Below are positions 6,937 through 14,542 of a DNA stretch of 27,572 nucleotides, one piece after another (position 1 is the first letter of the stretch; the number at the start of each line of letters is the position of its first letter). The stretch covers positions 1 to 27,572 of the IMG/VR virus record IMGVR_UViG_3300030101_001054; one strand, given 5' to 3'. This stretch comes from a virus. The translations under genes were made by a program, and so were the position numbers. The notes beneath the pieces were generated by a model. The model was given only the letters and a program-made list of their open reading frames with translations, was not told the origin of the DNA and ran no database searches.

Positions 6937-7370
6937 TAACGTAAATTTTTACGAATATCTCTAGCCTTTAAAATAATGTCTGTAATTTTTTGTAAGAACG
7001 AACAACCTTTAACTGCTTGAAACGATTCGTCTATAGATTTAACCTCTACTGATATTAATGCTAATGCTATTAGTTTTGTCGCTAAATAATCAATACTTAT
7101 AAAATTGCTCACTAATTCGTTTATTATAAAAAAGTCTGTTGTATAAACCAATAAGACTGCAACTATATAACTCATCAATTTAGGCACTAATCCTTTTCTT
7201 GCTTTTCTACTTGATACTTTTTCTTTTAATTTTTTTGCTCTCCATATTCCTGCGATAGTATCTAAAATCGTAGATAAACCTACTAATAAAATAATAGGCT
7301 TGATTGGACTAAAAAACACTAATATTGTTTTCATAAAAACTGATGTATGTGCTACGATTAATTGTTTCAT
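6936..7370 (-). CDS. Holin
   Basis: 144 residues with three hydrophobic segments (about 14-43, 65-86, 94-112). The basic loop KEKVSSRKARKGLVPKL and SVEVKSIDESF match the phage holin type common in Bacteroidota (SRK...GL...K, then E-x-KSIxEN). It would form lesions in the inner membrane to time lysis. Directly followed by the amidase gene (TAATG overlap). Membrane topology is predicted by eye only. Confidence 0.75.
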   Translation of the reverse strand: MKQLIVAHTSVFMKTILVFFSPIKPIILLVGLSTILDTIAGIWRAKKLKEKVSSRKARKGLVPKLMSYIVAVLLVYTTDFFIINELVSNFISIDYLATKLIALALISVEVKSIDESFQAVKGCSFLQKITDIILKARDIRKNLR

Positions 7371-7444
7371 TTCTTACTTTTTGTCATTAAGTAAACTTGT
7401 AACTTTTTGATGTTTACTTGTTTTGGTTTATATACTTTTCTCAT
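7367..7444 (-). CDS. Tiny coupled peptide between connector and holin (25 aa)
   Basis: 25 residues: MRKVYKPKQVNIKKLQVYLM then TKSKK; strongly basic. Its ATG overlaps the connector stop (ATGA) and its TGA overlaps the holin ATG (ATGA), so the frame exactly bridges two genes. This double fit suggests real translation, perhaps as a relay that lets ribosomes reach the holin start. No domain. Function unknown; it may matter more as a coupling device than as a protein. Confidence 0.5.
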   Translation of the reverse strand: MRKVYKPKQVNIKKLQVYLMTKSKK

Positions 7445-7992
7445 ATAGCTACATCTCGTTTATCATAACCTTGTACTGTTTCAGGTGTTTCATCTAAAAC
7501 CCAACCACAACTAAATGCGTTTTTATCAGGGTCCATATCATCACTTTCGTTATTATTGTATTCAGGGAACAAGCTAGAATTTTTACACATATACTGCACA
7601 AATCTATCTGTATAATGTTGTGCTATTTGTCTTTCTTTTTCTACTAGATAATCAACTTCGTTTTTTTCTACAGTTTCTCCATTTTCTGTTCCGTGTTTAT
7701 ATACACCTTTGTTGGCTATTGTATAAGCTGCAAATGGTAAATATTCTACCATAGCAAAATGAATCAACATCTTTTTTAAATGATTGTTTACCAAATCTAA
7801 ATAATCTCCAGCTAATGTTCCTGCTGTAATATCTGCTAGAATCTTATCTAATAGATTTGTACCTGTATAGTTTTGTATATGAATGTCTTGTGCTATTAGA
7901 GCAAACTGAACAAATTTATCTACATCAGTATTTCCGTTCAAAGCTGTAAACTTTGGTATGTCTTGTGTTGTTATTAATAATGCGTAACTCAT
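7441..7992 (-). CDS. Head-tail connector (DUF6712-like)
   Basis: 183 residues directly after the portal. Helical with VDKFVQFALIAQDIHIQNYTG, then LVNNHLKKMLIHFAMVEYLPF, then YLVEKERQIAQHYTDRF and an acidic tail (NNNESDDMDPDKNAF). This pattern (KFI...IEIAQ...H...LG) is that of the connector/adaptor proteins (DUF6712-like) that follow the portal in Bacteroidota phages and form the ring under it. The stop overlaps a 25-codon gene (ATGA). Good fit in length and position. Confidence 0.7.
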   Translation of the reverse strand: MSYALLITTQDIPKFTALNGNTDVDKFVQFALIAQDIHIQNYTGTNLLDKILADITAGTLAGDYLDLVNNHLKKMLIHFAMVEYLPFAAYTIANKGVYKHGTENGETVEKNEVDYLVEKERQIAQHYTDRFVQYMCKNSSLFPEYNNNESDDMDPDKNAFSCGWVLDETPETVQGYDKRDVAI

Positions 7993-8003
7993 TTTCTATT
8001 TTT

Positions 8004-9767
8004 TTATACGTCTGATGGTAAATTAGGATTGTTAGGACTAAAACCTTTTAATGGCATATCTTTAGGCATCATAGAAACCTCACTAGGATTATCTACTCTA
8101 TAACCAAATCTTTGTCCTTTTCCTGTACTTATCTCATTTGTCTTTGGACTTCCTATTGTAGCCTTTTTATTAGCACTTACATACGTTCTCCTTTTCCATT
8201 TATGACGACATCTTGCACCTCCTTTATATTTGAATAAATCGTAGTTATCTGTACCACCTTCTCCAAAACCTTTATTTGGATTTGCAGCACTTAATCTATC
8301 AATATCTTCTTTACGATAAAGTTTAGCTGCTCTCATCATTTCTCTACAAAACTTTCTTTGTGGTGCTGGATTACCTGCGTAAACGTATCGTACTTTAAAA
8401 TAAAATCCTCTAACCTCTCTATCTTGTTCACTTGGTTTATTTGGTGCTGTTCTTCCTGTCGCAAATTTCCATATTTTAGATAATGTAGTTTCTTCTTCTT
8501 TTTGCAATTCAGCTTCCCATTCTTTAACCTGATTATTAAGGTTTTCTTCTTCGTCTAAATCTACTTCTCTTTCATCCATTAAAACCCAATCATCAGAATC
8601 ATTTTCTCCTAACTCGTGAATCAAATCTATAAATTGGTCTGACAAACGTAATTCAGCTTCTTCTTTTGCTTGTTGTTTTTCTTCTATAGAATCCATTAGA
8701 TTTAATCGTTTAAAATATAAATCTAAAGCTGCTCCATTGAAAGCTAAATATTCATCTATTTTATCTAGGATTGCTTGTTGGAATGTAACTATACTTTGAT
8801 TGTAAAACACCTTTGTTGCCATTTCTATTTCATCAGCATTAGAACTAAATCCGTGATTCTCGTTTGTTATACCTACAATCATAGGAGAAATAACTGTATG
8901 AGAATTTAGTATTTTTGCTTGACATTCGTTTGACAAATATTGGTAGTGTTCAGGTGCATCATCTAATGATATATCTTCTATTGTAGCTTTTGATTCTGCA
9001 TTGTCGTTAAAAGAAACTATTATTTTATCACCACTTGAGCCTGTAAGTTTATTTTTTACTTGTCTTGTAATATCTCTTTGTGCTTCTTCTGTTGGAACAC
9101 CATTAGAAAAGTTAATTAGCTTTGTAGCACTAAAACCATTCTGTACATCATTAATTTGAAAGTCTGCAATTGATTCTTCTAAAACTGCATATGGAATACC
9201 TCCGTGCCAATCAACATCTGTATAATATTTCATATCAATAGAATCAAACTTTACACAATCAATTTCTATTGCATCTTTACTTGTTCCAAAAGCTGAATAT
9301 TTTACAGGAGGATTTTTTCTTACCTCATCCCAATTATCAGAATAATAGTAAGTATCTATTTCTCCATCCTTATTACATTTACCTACTCTTATTAATCTTG
9401 TAGGTATATAATCAACCTTAACAATCTTTGTGTGTTGTTTATTATATAATATTTGGAAATATCCAGCACCTAACATTTTAAAGTTTAAGGCTATTCCTCG
9501 TAATGCTTTAGGAGAAATCATTGCTTTCATCATAGCATACTCGTTAGGCTTTCTACTAGCATCTAATGCGTGTAATCCTCTACCATAAATTAATTTTGCT
9601 ATGTTGTTTATAACAGCATTATTTGTTGTTGAATTTTTGTAACGACCAATTAACCAATCGTAATAGTCATTCTTTGCTCCATATTCTATCCAATCTTTGT
9701 TGTTAGATTCTACTATTTCAGGCTTTTCGTATTTAGCTAACTCTAATATATGTACGTTATTCTCCAT
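8004..9767 (-). CDS. Portal protein with C-terminal extension
   Basis: 587 residues. Residues 20-360 follow the portal pattern of Bacteroidota phages (WIEYGAKNDYYDWLIGRY; NAVINNIAKLIYGRG; GAGYFQILYNKQ; VDYIPTRLIRVGK; then the helical ISPMIVGITNENHGFSSNADEI). An acidic helical stretch (360-425) leads to an extra domain at 455-587 with RKFCREMMRAAKLYRKEDI, NPNKGFGEGGTDNYD and GGARCRHKWKRR, seen in other phage head proteins. The portal forms the DNA channel and the docking site for terminase. It comes after the capsid genes, an unusual position. Confidence 0.85.
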   Translation of the reverse strand: MENNVHILELAKYEKPEIVESNNKDWIEYGAKNDYYDWLIGRYKNSTTNNAVINNIAKLIYGRGLHALDASRKPNEYAMMKAMISPKALRGIALNFKMLGAGYFQILYNKQHTKIVKVDYIPTRLIRVGKCNKDGEIDTYYYSDNWDEVRKNPPVKYSAFGTSKDAIEIDCVKFDSIDMKYYTDVDWHGGIPYAVLEESIADFQINDVQNGFSATKLINFSNGVPTEEAQRDITRQVKNKLTGSSGDKIIVSFNDNAESKATIEDISLDDAPEHYQYLSNECQAKILNSHTVISPMIVGITNENHGFSSNADEIEMATKVFYNQSIVTFQQAILDKIDEYLAFNGAALDLYFKRLNLMDSIEEKQQAKEEAELRLSDQFIDLIHELGENDSDDWVLMDEREVDLDEEENLNNQVKEWEAELQKEEETTLSKIWKFATGRTAPNKPSEQDREVRGFYFKVRYVYAGNPAPQRKFCREMMRAAKLYRKEDIDRLSAANPNKGFGEGGTDNYDLFKYKGGARCRHKWKRRTYVSANKKATIGSPKTNEISTGKGQRFGYRVDNPSEVSMMPKDMPLKGFSPNNPNLPSDV

Positions 9768-10087
9768 TATATAATTATAAAGTCATTGTTTGATGTTCTT
9801 TCTGTATATGTTCCACTATTAATTGTGTAATCTGCAATAGTTTGATTTGTGCAAAATATTCTACCCTTATAAACTATCTCTGTTCCATTCTTTACATCAA
9901 AACTATATTGTTGTCCTTGTTTTAAAGTAAACGTACCAGCTATAACCATAAAATATCTATCAAATGTTGGTGTAATAGAATAGCTTGTGCTACCTTCTAC
10001 TCCTTTTATAACTAAACTATCAGCTTGGTTTACTCTTGGAATTATTTTAAAATTTTGGCTTGTGCCTTGTTCTTTTAATATTACCAT
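9767..10087 (-). CDS. Small beta-rich structural protein upstream of portal (106 aa)
   Basis: 106 residues, nearly all beta-type sequence (NFKIIPRVNQADSLVIKG; YFMVIAGTFTLKQGQQYSF; VYKGRIFCTNQTIADYTIN) ending NNDFIII. Similar short proteins (FxPR near the start, IFCTNQ near the end) sit beside portal or neck genes in flavobacterial phages. No signal peptide. The stop overlaps the portal ATG (TAATG), indicating coupled translation. Likely a head decoration or neck component; this is inference. Confidence 0.65.
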   Translation of the reverse strand: MVILKEQGTSQNFKIIPRVNQADSLVIKGVEGSTSYSITPTFDRYFMVIAGTFTLKQGQQYSFDVKNGTEIVYKGRIFCTNQTIADYTINSGTYTERTSNNDFIII

Positions 10088-10125
10088 ACTTATATAACTA
10101 TTTTTTAGGTAATTTGTTTATATAT

Positions 10126-10152
10126 AAAAAAACCCACCAATTATGGCAGGTT
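10126..10152 (-). terminator. Rho-independent terminator before the portal cluster
   Basis: Minus strand: AACCTGCC pairs with GGTGGGTT (8 bp, two adjacent wobble pairs) around loop ATAATT, then seven T. It lies about 25 bases after the stop of the 131-residue gene and about 40 bases before the next start. Confidence 0.78.
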
Positions 10153-10176
10153 AATTTATTACTTATTTATTAATGT

Positions 10177-10572
10177 TTATTTAGTATAACTTTTTGCAAT
10201 TTTTTGATATTCTTGTTCAAGTTTAGCATAAGATGTAAATAATTTACTTGCAGCAGTATATTCTTTTACAGTATTAGGATTTATACCTAATTCTTTTGCT
10301 GCTGACTCAAATTTATTCATATCTTTTATAATGTCATTTCCAATACTTTCTCCAACATCACTCCATTTAAATAATGCAGATTGAGTTTCTTTTAATTCAG
10401 ATAAAATTCTATTTGCTCTATTTATTAAACCATCTCCTTCAGATTTGTATTTTTTAAATCCATCTGAATATTTTTTTAAGTCATCAACTAAAGCTAATTC
10501 AACCTTTTCAGATTTTAACTCTACTCCTTCTGTTTTGTATAGTCTGTTTAAGACTGTTTTGTAATTATCCAT
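10177..10572 (-). CDS. Helical capsid-module protein, partial paralogue of the protease C-terminus
   Basis: 131 residues, coiled-coil-rich. Residues 17-32 (VELKSEKVELALVDDL) and 91-111 (AAKELGINPNTVKEYTAASKL) match residues 193-208 and 265-285 of the XkdF-like protease with near-equal spacing. Its N-terminus (MDNYKTVLNRLYKTEG) resembles the middle of the preceding protein (MTAYERVLTKLYS). It is probably a structural or scaffold accessory. A terminator follows its stop. Function not known; the duplication is visible directly. Confidence 0.65.
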   Translation of the reverse strand: MDNYKTVLNRLYKTEGVELKSEKVELALVDDLKKYSDGFKKYKSEGDGLINRANRILSELKETQSALFKWSDVGESIGNDIIKDMNKFESAAKELGINPNTVKEYTAASKLFTSYAKLEQEYQKIAKSYTK

Positions 10573-10583
10573 TTTATTAATGT

Positions 10584-11252
10584 TTATATGGTATTTATTT
10601 CTTTATATTCTATAATACTATTATCAAACTTTTCTTCACTTGGTGCTGTTGTATGTGTGTATTTATCTTTATCGTGGTCTTGTTCAGGCATAAAATATTC
10701 TGTACCTGTAGCATCATTTTCGTAAGTATGTATATGACTAGCACCTACTTCTACACCATTAACAACCTCATCATAATAATTAGCTTCATCTTCTGTTCTA
10801 AATAACGGATAATGAAAAACACCTTTAGGAGATTCTATAAATAAAAAATTCATTTTAGGAATCTCTTGTAACTTCCTTTTTTTAGGATAGCTATATAGCT
10901 TTGTTAAAACTCTTTCGTAAGCTGTCATTTTTAAATTCTTTTCCCTATCAATTTGTTTTAACTTTCTTTGTGCCCATTCAACTCCAGCATCTCCACCCCA
11001 AGCTAACCACATTAAACGACCACAGCCATCTCCTAATTTCTTTTTAGAATTTTGTCTATGTCTTTCAAAAGCTGCCATTCTTGCAATCGTATCTCTTGAA
11101 ATAGGCTCTCCTTTTGCTAGTTGATTTGCTCTTTGTTTACCTACTGCTGTTCCACAAGAACCCCAACCATTTTCTTCTGCATACCTTAATGCTATTTTAG
11201 CATTTTCAGATGCTTGTTTAGGATAGTCTGTATATGATTTTAATTTTACCAT
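10584..11252 (-). CDS. Phage structural protein with a GTAVG-type module
   Basis: 222 residues. The frame is open upstream to a TTG inside the terminator, but ATG at 11252 (MVKLKSYTDYPKQASENAK) is the sensible start. Residues about 10-95 hold a module known from phage capsid-gene proteins (GSCGTAVGKQRANQLAKG; TIARMAAFERHR; GCGRLMWLAWGGDAGVEWAQRK), often fused to XkdF-type proteases. The second half (MTAYERVLTKLY, then a beta-rich part with SHIHTYENDATG and HDKDKYTHTT) is unassigned. It probably acts in head assembly. Here the module is a separate gene from the protease. Confidence 0.65.
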   Translation of the reverse strand: MVKLKSYTDYPKQASENAKIALRYAEENGWGSCGTAVGKQRANQLAKGEPISRDTIARMAAFERHRQNSKKKLGDGCGRLMWLAWGGDAGVEWAQRKLKQIDREKNLKMTAYERVLTKLYSYPKKRKLQEIPKMNFLFIESPKGVFHYPLFRTEDEANYYDEVVNGVEVGASHIHTYENDATGTEYFMPEQDHDKDKYTHTTAPSEEKFDNSIIEYKEINTI

Positions 11253-11254
11253 AG

Positions 11255-11289
11255 TAAAAAAATAGAGCAAAGAATAAACTCTGCTCTAT
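11255..11289 (-). terminator. Rho-independent terminator after the tube candidate
   Basis: Minus strand: ATAGAGCAGAG pairs with CTTTGCTCTAT (11 bp, one G-U) around loop TTTATT, then seven T. It is the strongest hairpin in the window. The T-run ends 3 bases before the ATG of the next gene. Confidence 0.88.
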
Positions 11290-11294
11290 CAATA

Positions 11295-11840
11295 TTATGA
11301 TGTAACAACTGAATCAAAAAACGGACTAGCTGCAATCGTAGTTTCTGTAGCATCAATAAAGTTTGCTGGAATCTTCTCTTGAGCAACCATAGTTATTGTA
11401 TAACCATTCAAATCACCCATTGCAGTTCCTGTTGTTATTGCTGCTGTTGTAACTTCTGCTCCATGTTCTAATCCCATTAAAAAGAAATTACCATTGTAAT
11501 CTTCAACTACAACTCTTGGTCTACCAAAAGAAAGTAATTTTACTTGCTTATGTGTACCAACATCTTGTTTCTTTAAAACTGCTGTTAATGTTTGCTCTAC
11601 GAATGTTGTTCCATTCTCTCTAGAACTTGTAATAGTTTGTTCAAGGTTATTACCACCTTTTAATTCGTATTTATACCCAACGATTGACCCTGTAGAATTA
11701 AAACCATCAATTACATCAGTATCAACACCATCAAAAGTATAACTATCTATTTGTCCATAGTTTACAAAGTATAAATTTTTTATACCTCCAACTACATCTT
11801 TGCAAGGTTCTATTCTACCTGCTGAAATATCACAAGACAT
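11295..11840 (-). CDS. Structural protein, candidate major tail (tube) protein
   Basis: 181 residues, beta-rich, low in charge. Starts MSCDISAGRIEPCKDVVGG, contains IKNLYFVNYGQIDSYTF and RPRVVVEDYNGNFFLMGLEHG, then GTAMGDLNGYTITMVAQE and ends PFFDSVVTS. Proteins with the SAGR-x-EPCKD start are frequent after the capsid gene of flavobacterial phages. The 180-residue beta-barrel build fits a tail tube protein, but a capsid-decoration or neck role is possible. Terminators lie on both sides (11863-11889 and 11255-11289), so it may be expressed by read-through from the capsid gene. Confidence 0.55.
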   Translation of the reverse strand: MSCDISAGRIEPCKDVVGGIKNLYFVNYGQIDSYTFDGVDTDVIDGFNSTGSIVGYKYELKGGNNLEQTITSSRENGTTFVEQTLTAVLKKQDVGTHKQVKLLSFGRPRVVVEDYNGNFFLMGLEHGAEVTTAAITTGTAMGDLNGYTITMVAQEKIPANFIDATETTIAASPFFDSVVTS

Positions 11841-11862
11841 ATTTTATATTTTTAAATGTTAT

Positions 11863-11889
11863 AAAAAAAGGTAGGCACTTTTACCTACC
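11863..11889 (-). terminator. Rho-independent terminator after the major capsid gene
   Basis: On the minus strand GGTAGG pairs with CCTACC (extendable outwards by a G-U and A-T pairs, and inwards by two pairs to loop AAAG), followed by seven T. It starts about 25 bases after the capsid stop and ends 22 bases before the next start, leaving no room for a promoter between. Confidence 0.8.
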
Positions 11890-11914
11890 CTTTTTAAAAT
11901 CTAGTTAATTAATC

Positions 11915-12841
11915 TTATGCGTAAAGTACCACGTCTGTAGAAATACCTATTGCAACTGCTGCTGTAAATCGCATTACAACTCTTACATTTCTTGAACCAT
12001 CAAGAGGAGCCATATCAATAACCTGTACTTCGTTAGAATCGTTTAACAATCCTGTTCCAAAGAATAAGTTTGATTTTTGTGCAGCTATCATTGAATGATT
12101 TGGCATACCTTGAGCAACTACTACAGGAATACCATCAAATGATAATGCTCCATTTGTAAACCAAGTTGTACCCTGATTATTTACACCATTAGCACCTAAA
12201 CCACTTGCAGCAAAACCTCCGAGAGCACGAATATATGCTCTAGCTACATTTGATGCAACATAGATAAATGTATCTTCTTGTCCGTAAACAGGCGATGGAA
12301 TTGCATCAGCAACTTTACCCATTTCTGCAATTACGTTTGTAGCATCTACTGTTGTTCCTGTTACATCAATAACCCCTGCATCAGCAGCAGCTAAATAGTA
12401 AAAACCATCAAATTCTCCTGCATTTCCTGTTTGTCCTGACCATATATTTGATTCAATTTTTGCAGCAACTTTAGCAGCAGTATATGCTATTACATACTCC
12501 TCAAAAGATGGTGCTAAATTATCAAATGCAGAATATCCCATTTGTTCAGCTTCCCAAGATGCGTGTAAATCTTTTTTACAAAGTTGTACGTTTACTTGGA
12601 ATTCTTCAGGTTCGATTATTTTTTCTGCTAATGTTAATGTACCTGATGCAGTAAAATCACAAGTTGAATCAGCAACTATATCATTATAAGATGCAGTTTG
12701 TAAAACTGATTTGTATTTTACGTTAGGCATAATTGTAATTAGACCTTTGTCTAATGTAGATGCACTTAAAAGTGCAGCAGAGATATACTTCCCTGCAAAT
12801 TCTCCTGCATAAGTAGGAGTAGTTAAAACTGGATTTGGCAT
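11915..12841 (-). CDS. Major capsid protein, HK97-fold type
   Basis: 308 residues. Begins MPNPVLTTPTYAGEFAGKYI and contains the alternating short helices and beta strands typical of Bacteroidota siphophage capsid proteins (LAEKIIEPEEFQVNVQLCKKDL; FEEYVIAYTAAKVAAKIESN; DGIPVVVAQGMPNHSMIAAQ; VRVVMRFTAAVAIGI). Acidic, low in lysine, Ala/Gly-rich. Placed after protease and scaffold. A strong terminator follows its stop, as expected for a highly expressed gene. Identification rests on pattern and order, both clear. Confidence 0.82.
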   Translation of the reverse strand: MPNPVLTTPTYAGEFAGKYISAALLSASTLDKGLITIMPNVKYKSVLQTASYNDIVADSTCDFTASGTLTLAEKIIEPEEFQVNVQLCKKDLHASWEAEQMGYSAFDNLAPSFEEYVIAYTAAKVAAKIESNIWSGQTGNAGEFDGFYYLAAADAGVIDVTGTTVDATNVIAEMGKVADAIPSPVYGQEDTFIYVASNVARAYIRALGGFAASGLGANGVNNQGTTWFTNGALSFDGIPVVVAQGMPNHSMIAAQKSNLFFGTGLLNDSNEVQVIDMAPLDGSRNVRVVMRFTAAVAIGISTDVVLYA

Positions 12842-12867
12842 TTTGTTTTATTTATAAATTAATATTA

Positions 12868-13500
12868 TTATTTACTTAATCTTTCCATTACTCTATCTAA
12901 AGTAGATTTTGCTCTGTTTTGAGCATACTTAACTTTAATTCCTGTTGATGTGTTTTCAGGATTGTGAGTAATTGGTTTAGAAGCTGGAACATCATTTAGT
13001 TCTACTTCTTTGCTTTCTTCTTTTTCTTCTTTTTCTTCGTTTTGTACATCTGTAGATAATGTTAAATTAGACTTAAATTCTGCAAGTTTAGAATCAATTA
13101 ATTTTCCGATAGCATCCATATCTTTGCTAGAGAAATAAGATTCTTTTGTTACTGCTTCAACTACTTTTTTAGGAGTAGCAGTTTCTGTTGGTTTGCTAGA
13201 TGCAGCAACTTCTTCTTCAACTTCTTCTTCTTTTACTTCTTCTTCTCTTTCAGAAATTGAAGCAATAATTCCTTCTTCTTCTACCTTTAGAATCATACCA
13301 TCTTCTAATACATATTCTCCTTCAGGTAAAGCTATTTTTTGCTCATCTTCTGTTACTATAACTACTGCTTGACCAGCTTCAAATGTTTCTGCTTCAATAA
13401 CAGTAACACCATCTTCTAGTTTCATTGTCGCTAACTTAACTTCAACTTCCATTCCTAAAGCTGTTTTAATTGCGTTTAATGTATCACTTGCTTTGCTCAT
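12868..13500 (-). CDS. Scaffold-like capsid assembly protein
   Basis: 210 residues between the protease and the major capsid gene. N-terminal beta domain (VEVKLATMKLEDGVTVIEAETF; GEYVLEDGMILKVEEEGII), then a very acidic linker (EEEVKEEEVEEEV), a helix (MDAIGKLIDSKLAEFKSNL), a second acidic patch (EEKEEKEESKEVE) and a basic tail. The position and acidic, extended build fit an internal scaffold cleaved by the protease. Proteins with this KL-x-DG beta domain are common in Bacteroidota phages. Not an enzyme. A 26-base leader separates it from the capsid gene. Confidence 0.65.
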   Translation of the reverse strand: MSKASDTLNAIKTALGMEVEVKLATMKLEDGVTVIEAETFEAGQAVVIVTEDEQKIALPEGEYVLEDGMILKVEEEGIIASISEREEEVKEEEVEEEVAASSKPTETATPKKVVEAVTKESYFSSKDMDAIGKLIDSKLAEFKSNLTLSTDVQNEEKEEKEESKEVELNDVPASKPITHNPENTSTGIKVKYAQNRAKSTLDRVMERLSK

Positions 13501-13579
13501 TTTATCTTAATTTTAGATTATTTAATTATATAACTATTATTTAAAAAGTTTGTTTTGTTTTTAAGAATTTTTGTATAAT

Positions 13580-14506
13580 TTAAATAGTAAGTTTTTTTAA
13601 CTGTCCTTTAGCTATCTTAATTTCTTCTTTTAAATCTTCTGAAGTATTTATTCTTGCTTTTAAAGATGCATATTCTTCTATTGAGCTAGCACTTATTCCA
13701 AGGTTTTTTGCTAAAGTTTCTGTTTCTTTTAAAAGTTTTTCTGATGATTTTATTTTAGATAAAAATTCAGATTCATTAATTTTATCGCCTAATGCTCTTG
13801 CTTTAAAAATAGCATTATAAAAATTTTCTATGTTTTTATCTAATGCTTTATTAGCTTTATTATATTCTGATAATGATTTACTTAAATCACCAACTAAAGA
13901 CAATTCTACTTTATCAGACTTTAAATCTATCTCTGTAATTATATCTTTAATCTTTGCAACCATCAATTCATCTTCAGATAATTGTGTACTTGCATCTAAT
14001 TGTTCAAATCCCTGAAACATACCTTCTATACTAAAACCTTTATATTCTCCTTTTTTAATTAACTTCCATTCTTCGTCATTATTTATCTTCATCATAATAA
14101 CCCAACTACCTACAGGAGCATTTAACTTATATAAATTAGACTTATCATTTTTTGCATCTTCTACAATCCACGATTCTATAACTGTTGCATTTTTTACAGG
14201 CTTCTCGTGTTCGCTAGTTACATTATTTGCGTTTAAGTTTCGCATATATAACTCTTGTGCCTTTGCAATAGTTTCTTTACTAAAATAAATGTTAAACTCT
14301 TTGTCTTTCATTTTACGATAAATTCTCTTTTCAGGAACTAACGCAATTCCAACAACAACCCTTCTATCTTCATTAGCAACTTTCAACTCTATTTCTTGTT
14401 GGCTTAATGCTACCCAATTTTCTTCAATAGCTGGATTCTCTACAAGGCTAACAGCAAACACACCATCCTCCTTTTCGTTTCTGATAAATAATTCTATTTC
14501 TTCCAT
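13580..14506 (-). CDS. XkdF-like prohead serine protease (Peptidase S78_2 type)
   Basis: 308 residues. N-terminal GVFAVSLVENPAIEENWVAL and VVVGIALVPEKRIYR, then SEHEKP (H100) and KGFSIEGMF (S159), the expected His and Ser of the XkdF/Peptidase S78_2 fold. Residues about 193-285 form a separate helical module (IDLKSDKVELSLVGDL, then AKNLGISASSIEEYASLK) that recurs in the 131-residue protein at 10177-10572. The protease would mature the prohead, cleaving scaffold and capsid. It lies between the tape measure and scaffold-like genes. The protease call is from motifs; the third catalytic residue is not obvious. Confidence 0.78.
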   Translation of the reverse strand: MEEIELFIRNEKEDGVFAVSLVENPAIEENWVALSQQEIELKVANEDRRVVVGIALVPEKRIYRKMKDKEFNIYFSKETIAKAQELYMRNLNANNVTSEHEKPVKNATVIESWIVEDAKNDKSNLYKLNAPVGSWVIMMKINNDEEWKLIKKGEYKGFSIEGMFQGFEQLDASTQLSEDELMVAKIKDIITEIDLKSDKVELSLVGDLSKSLSEYNKANKALDKNIENFYNAIFKARALGDKINESEFLSKIKSSEKLLKETETLAKNLGISASSIEEYASLKARINTSEDLKEEIKIAKGQLKKLTI

Positions 14507-14542
14507 AATTAAATAACTTATATTTTTTGTTTATGTTTTATT

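Noticed and set aside
11253-11270. TTG start at 11270 for the GTAVG-module gene
   Set aside because: It lies in the terminator stem and would encode LYFFT from its T-run; the ATG at 11252 is far more likely.
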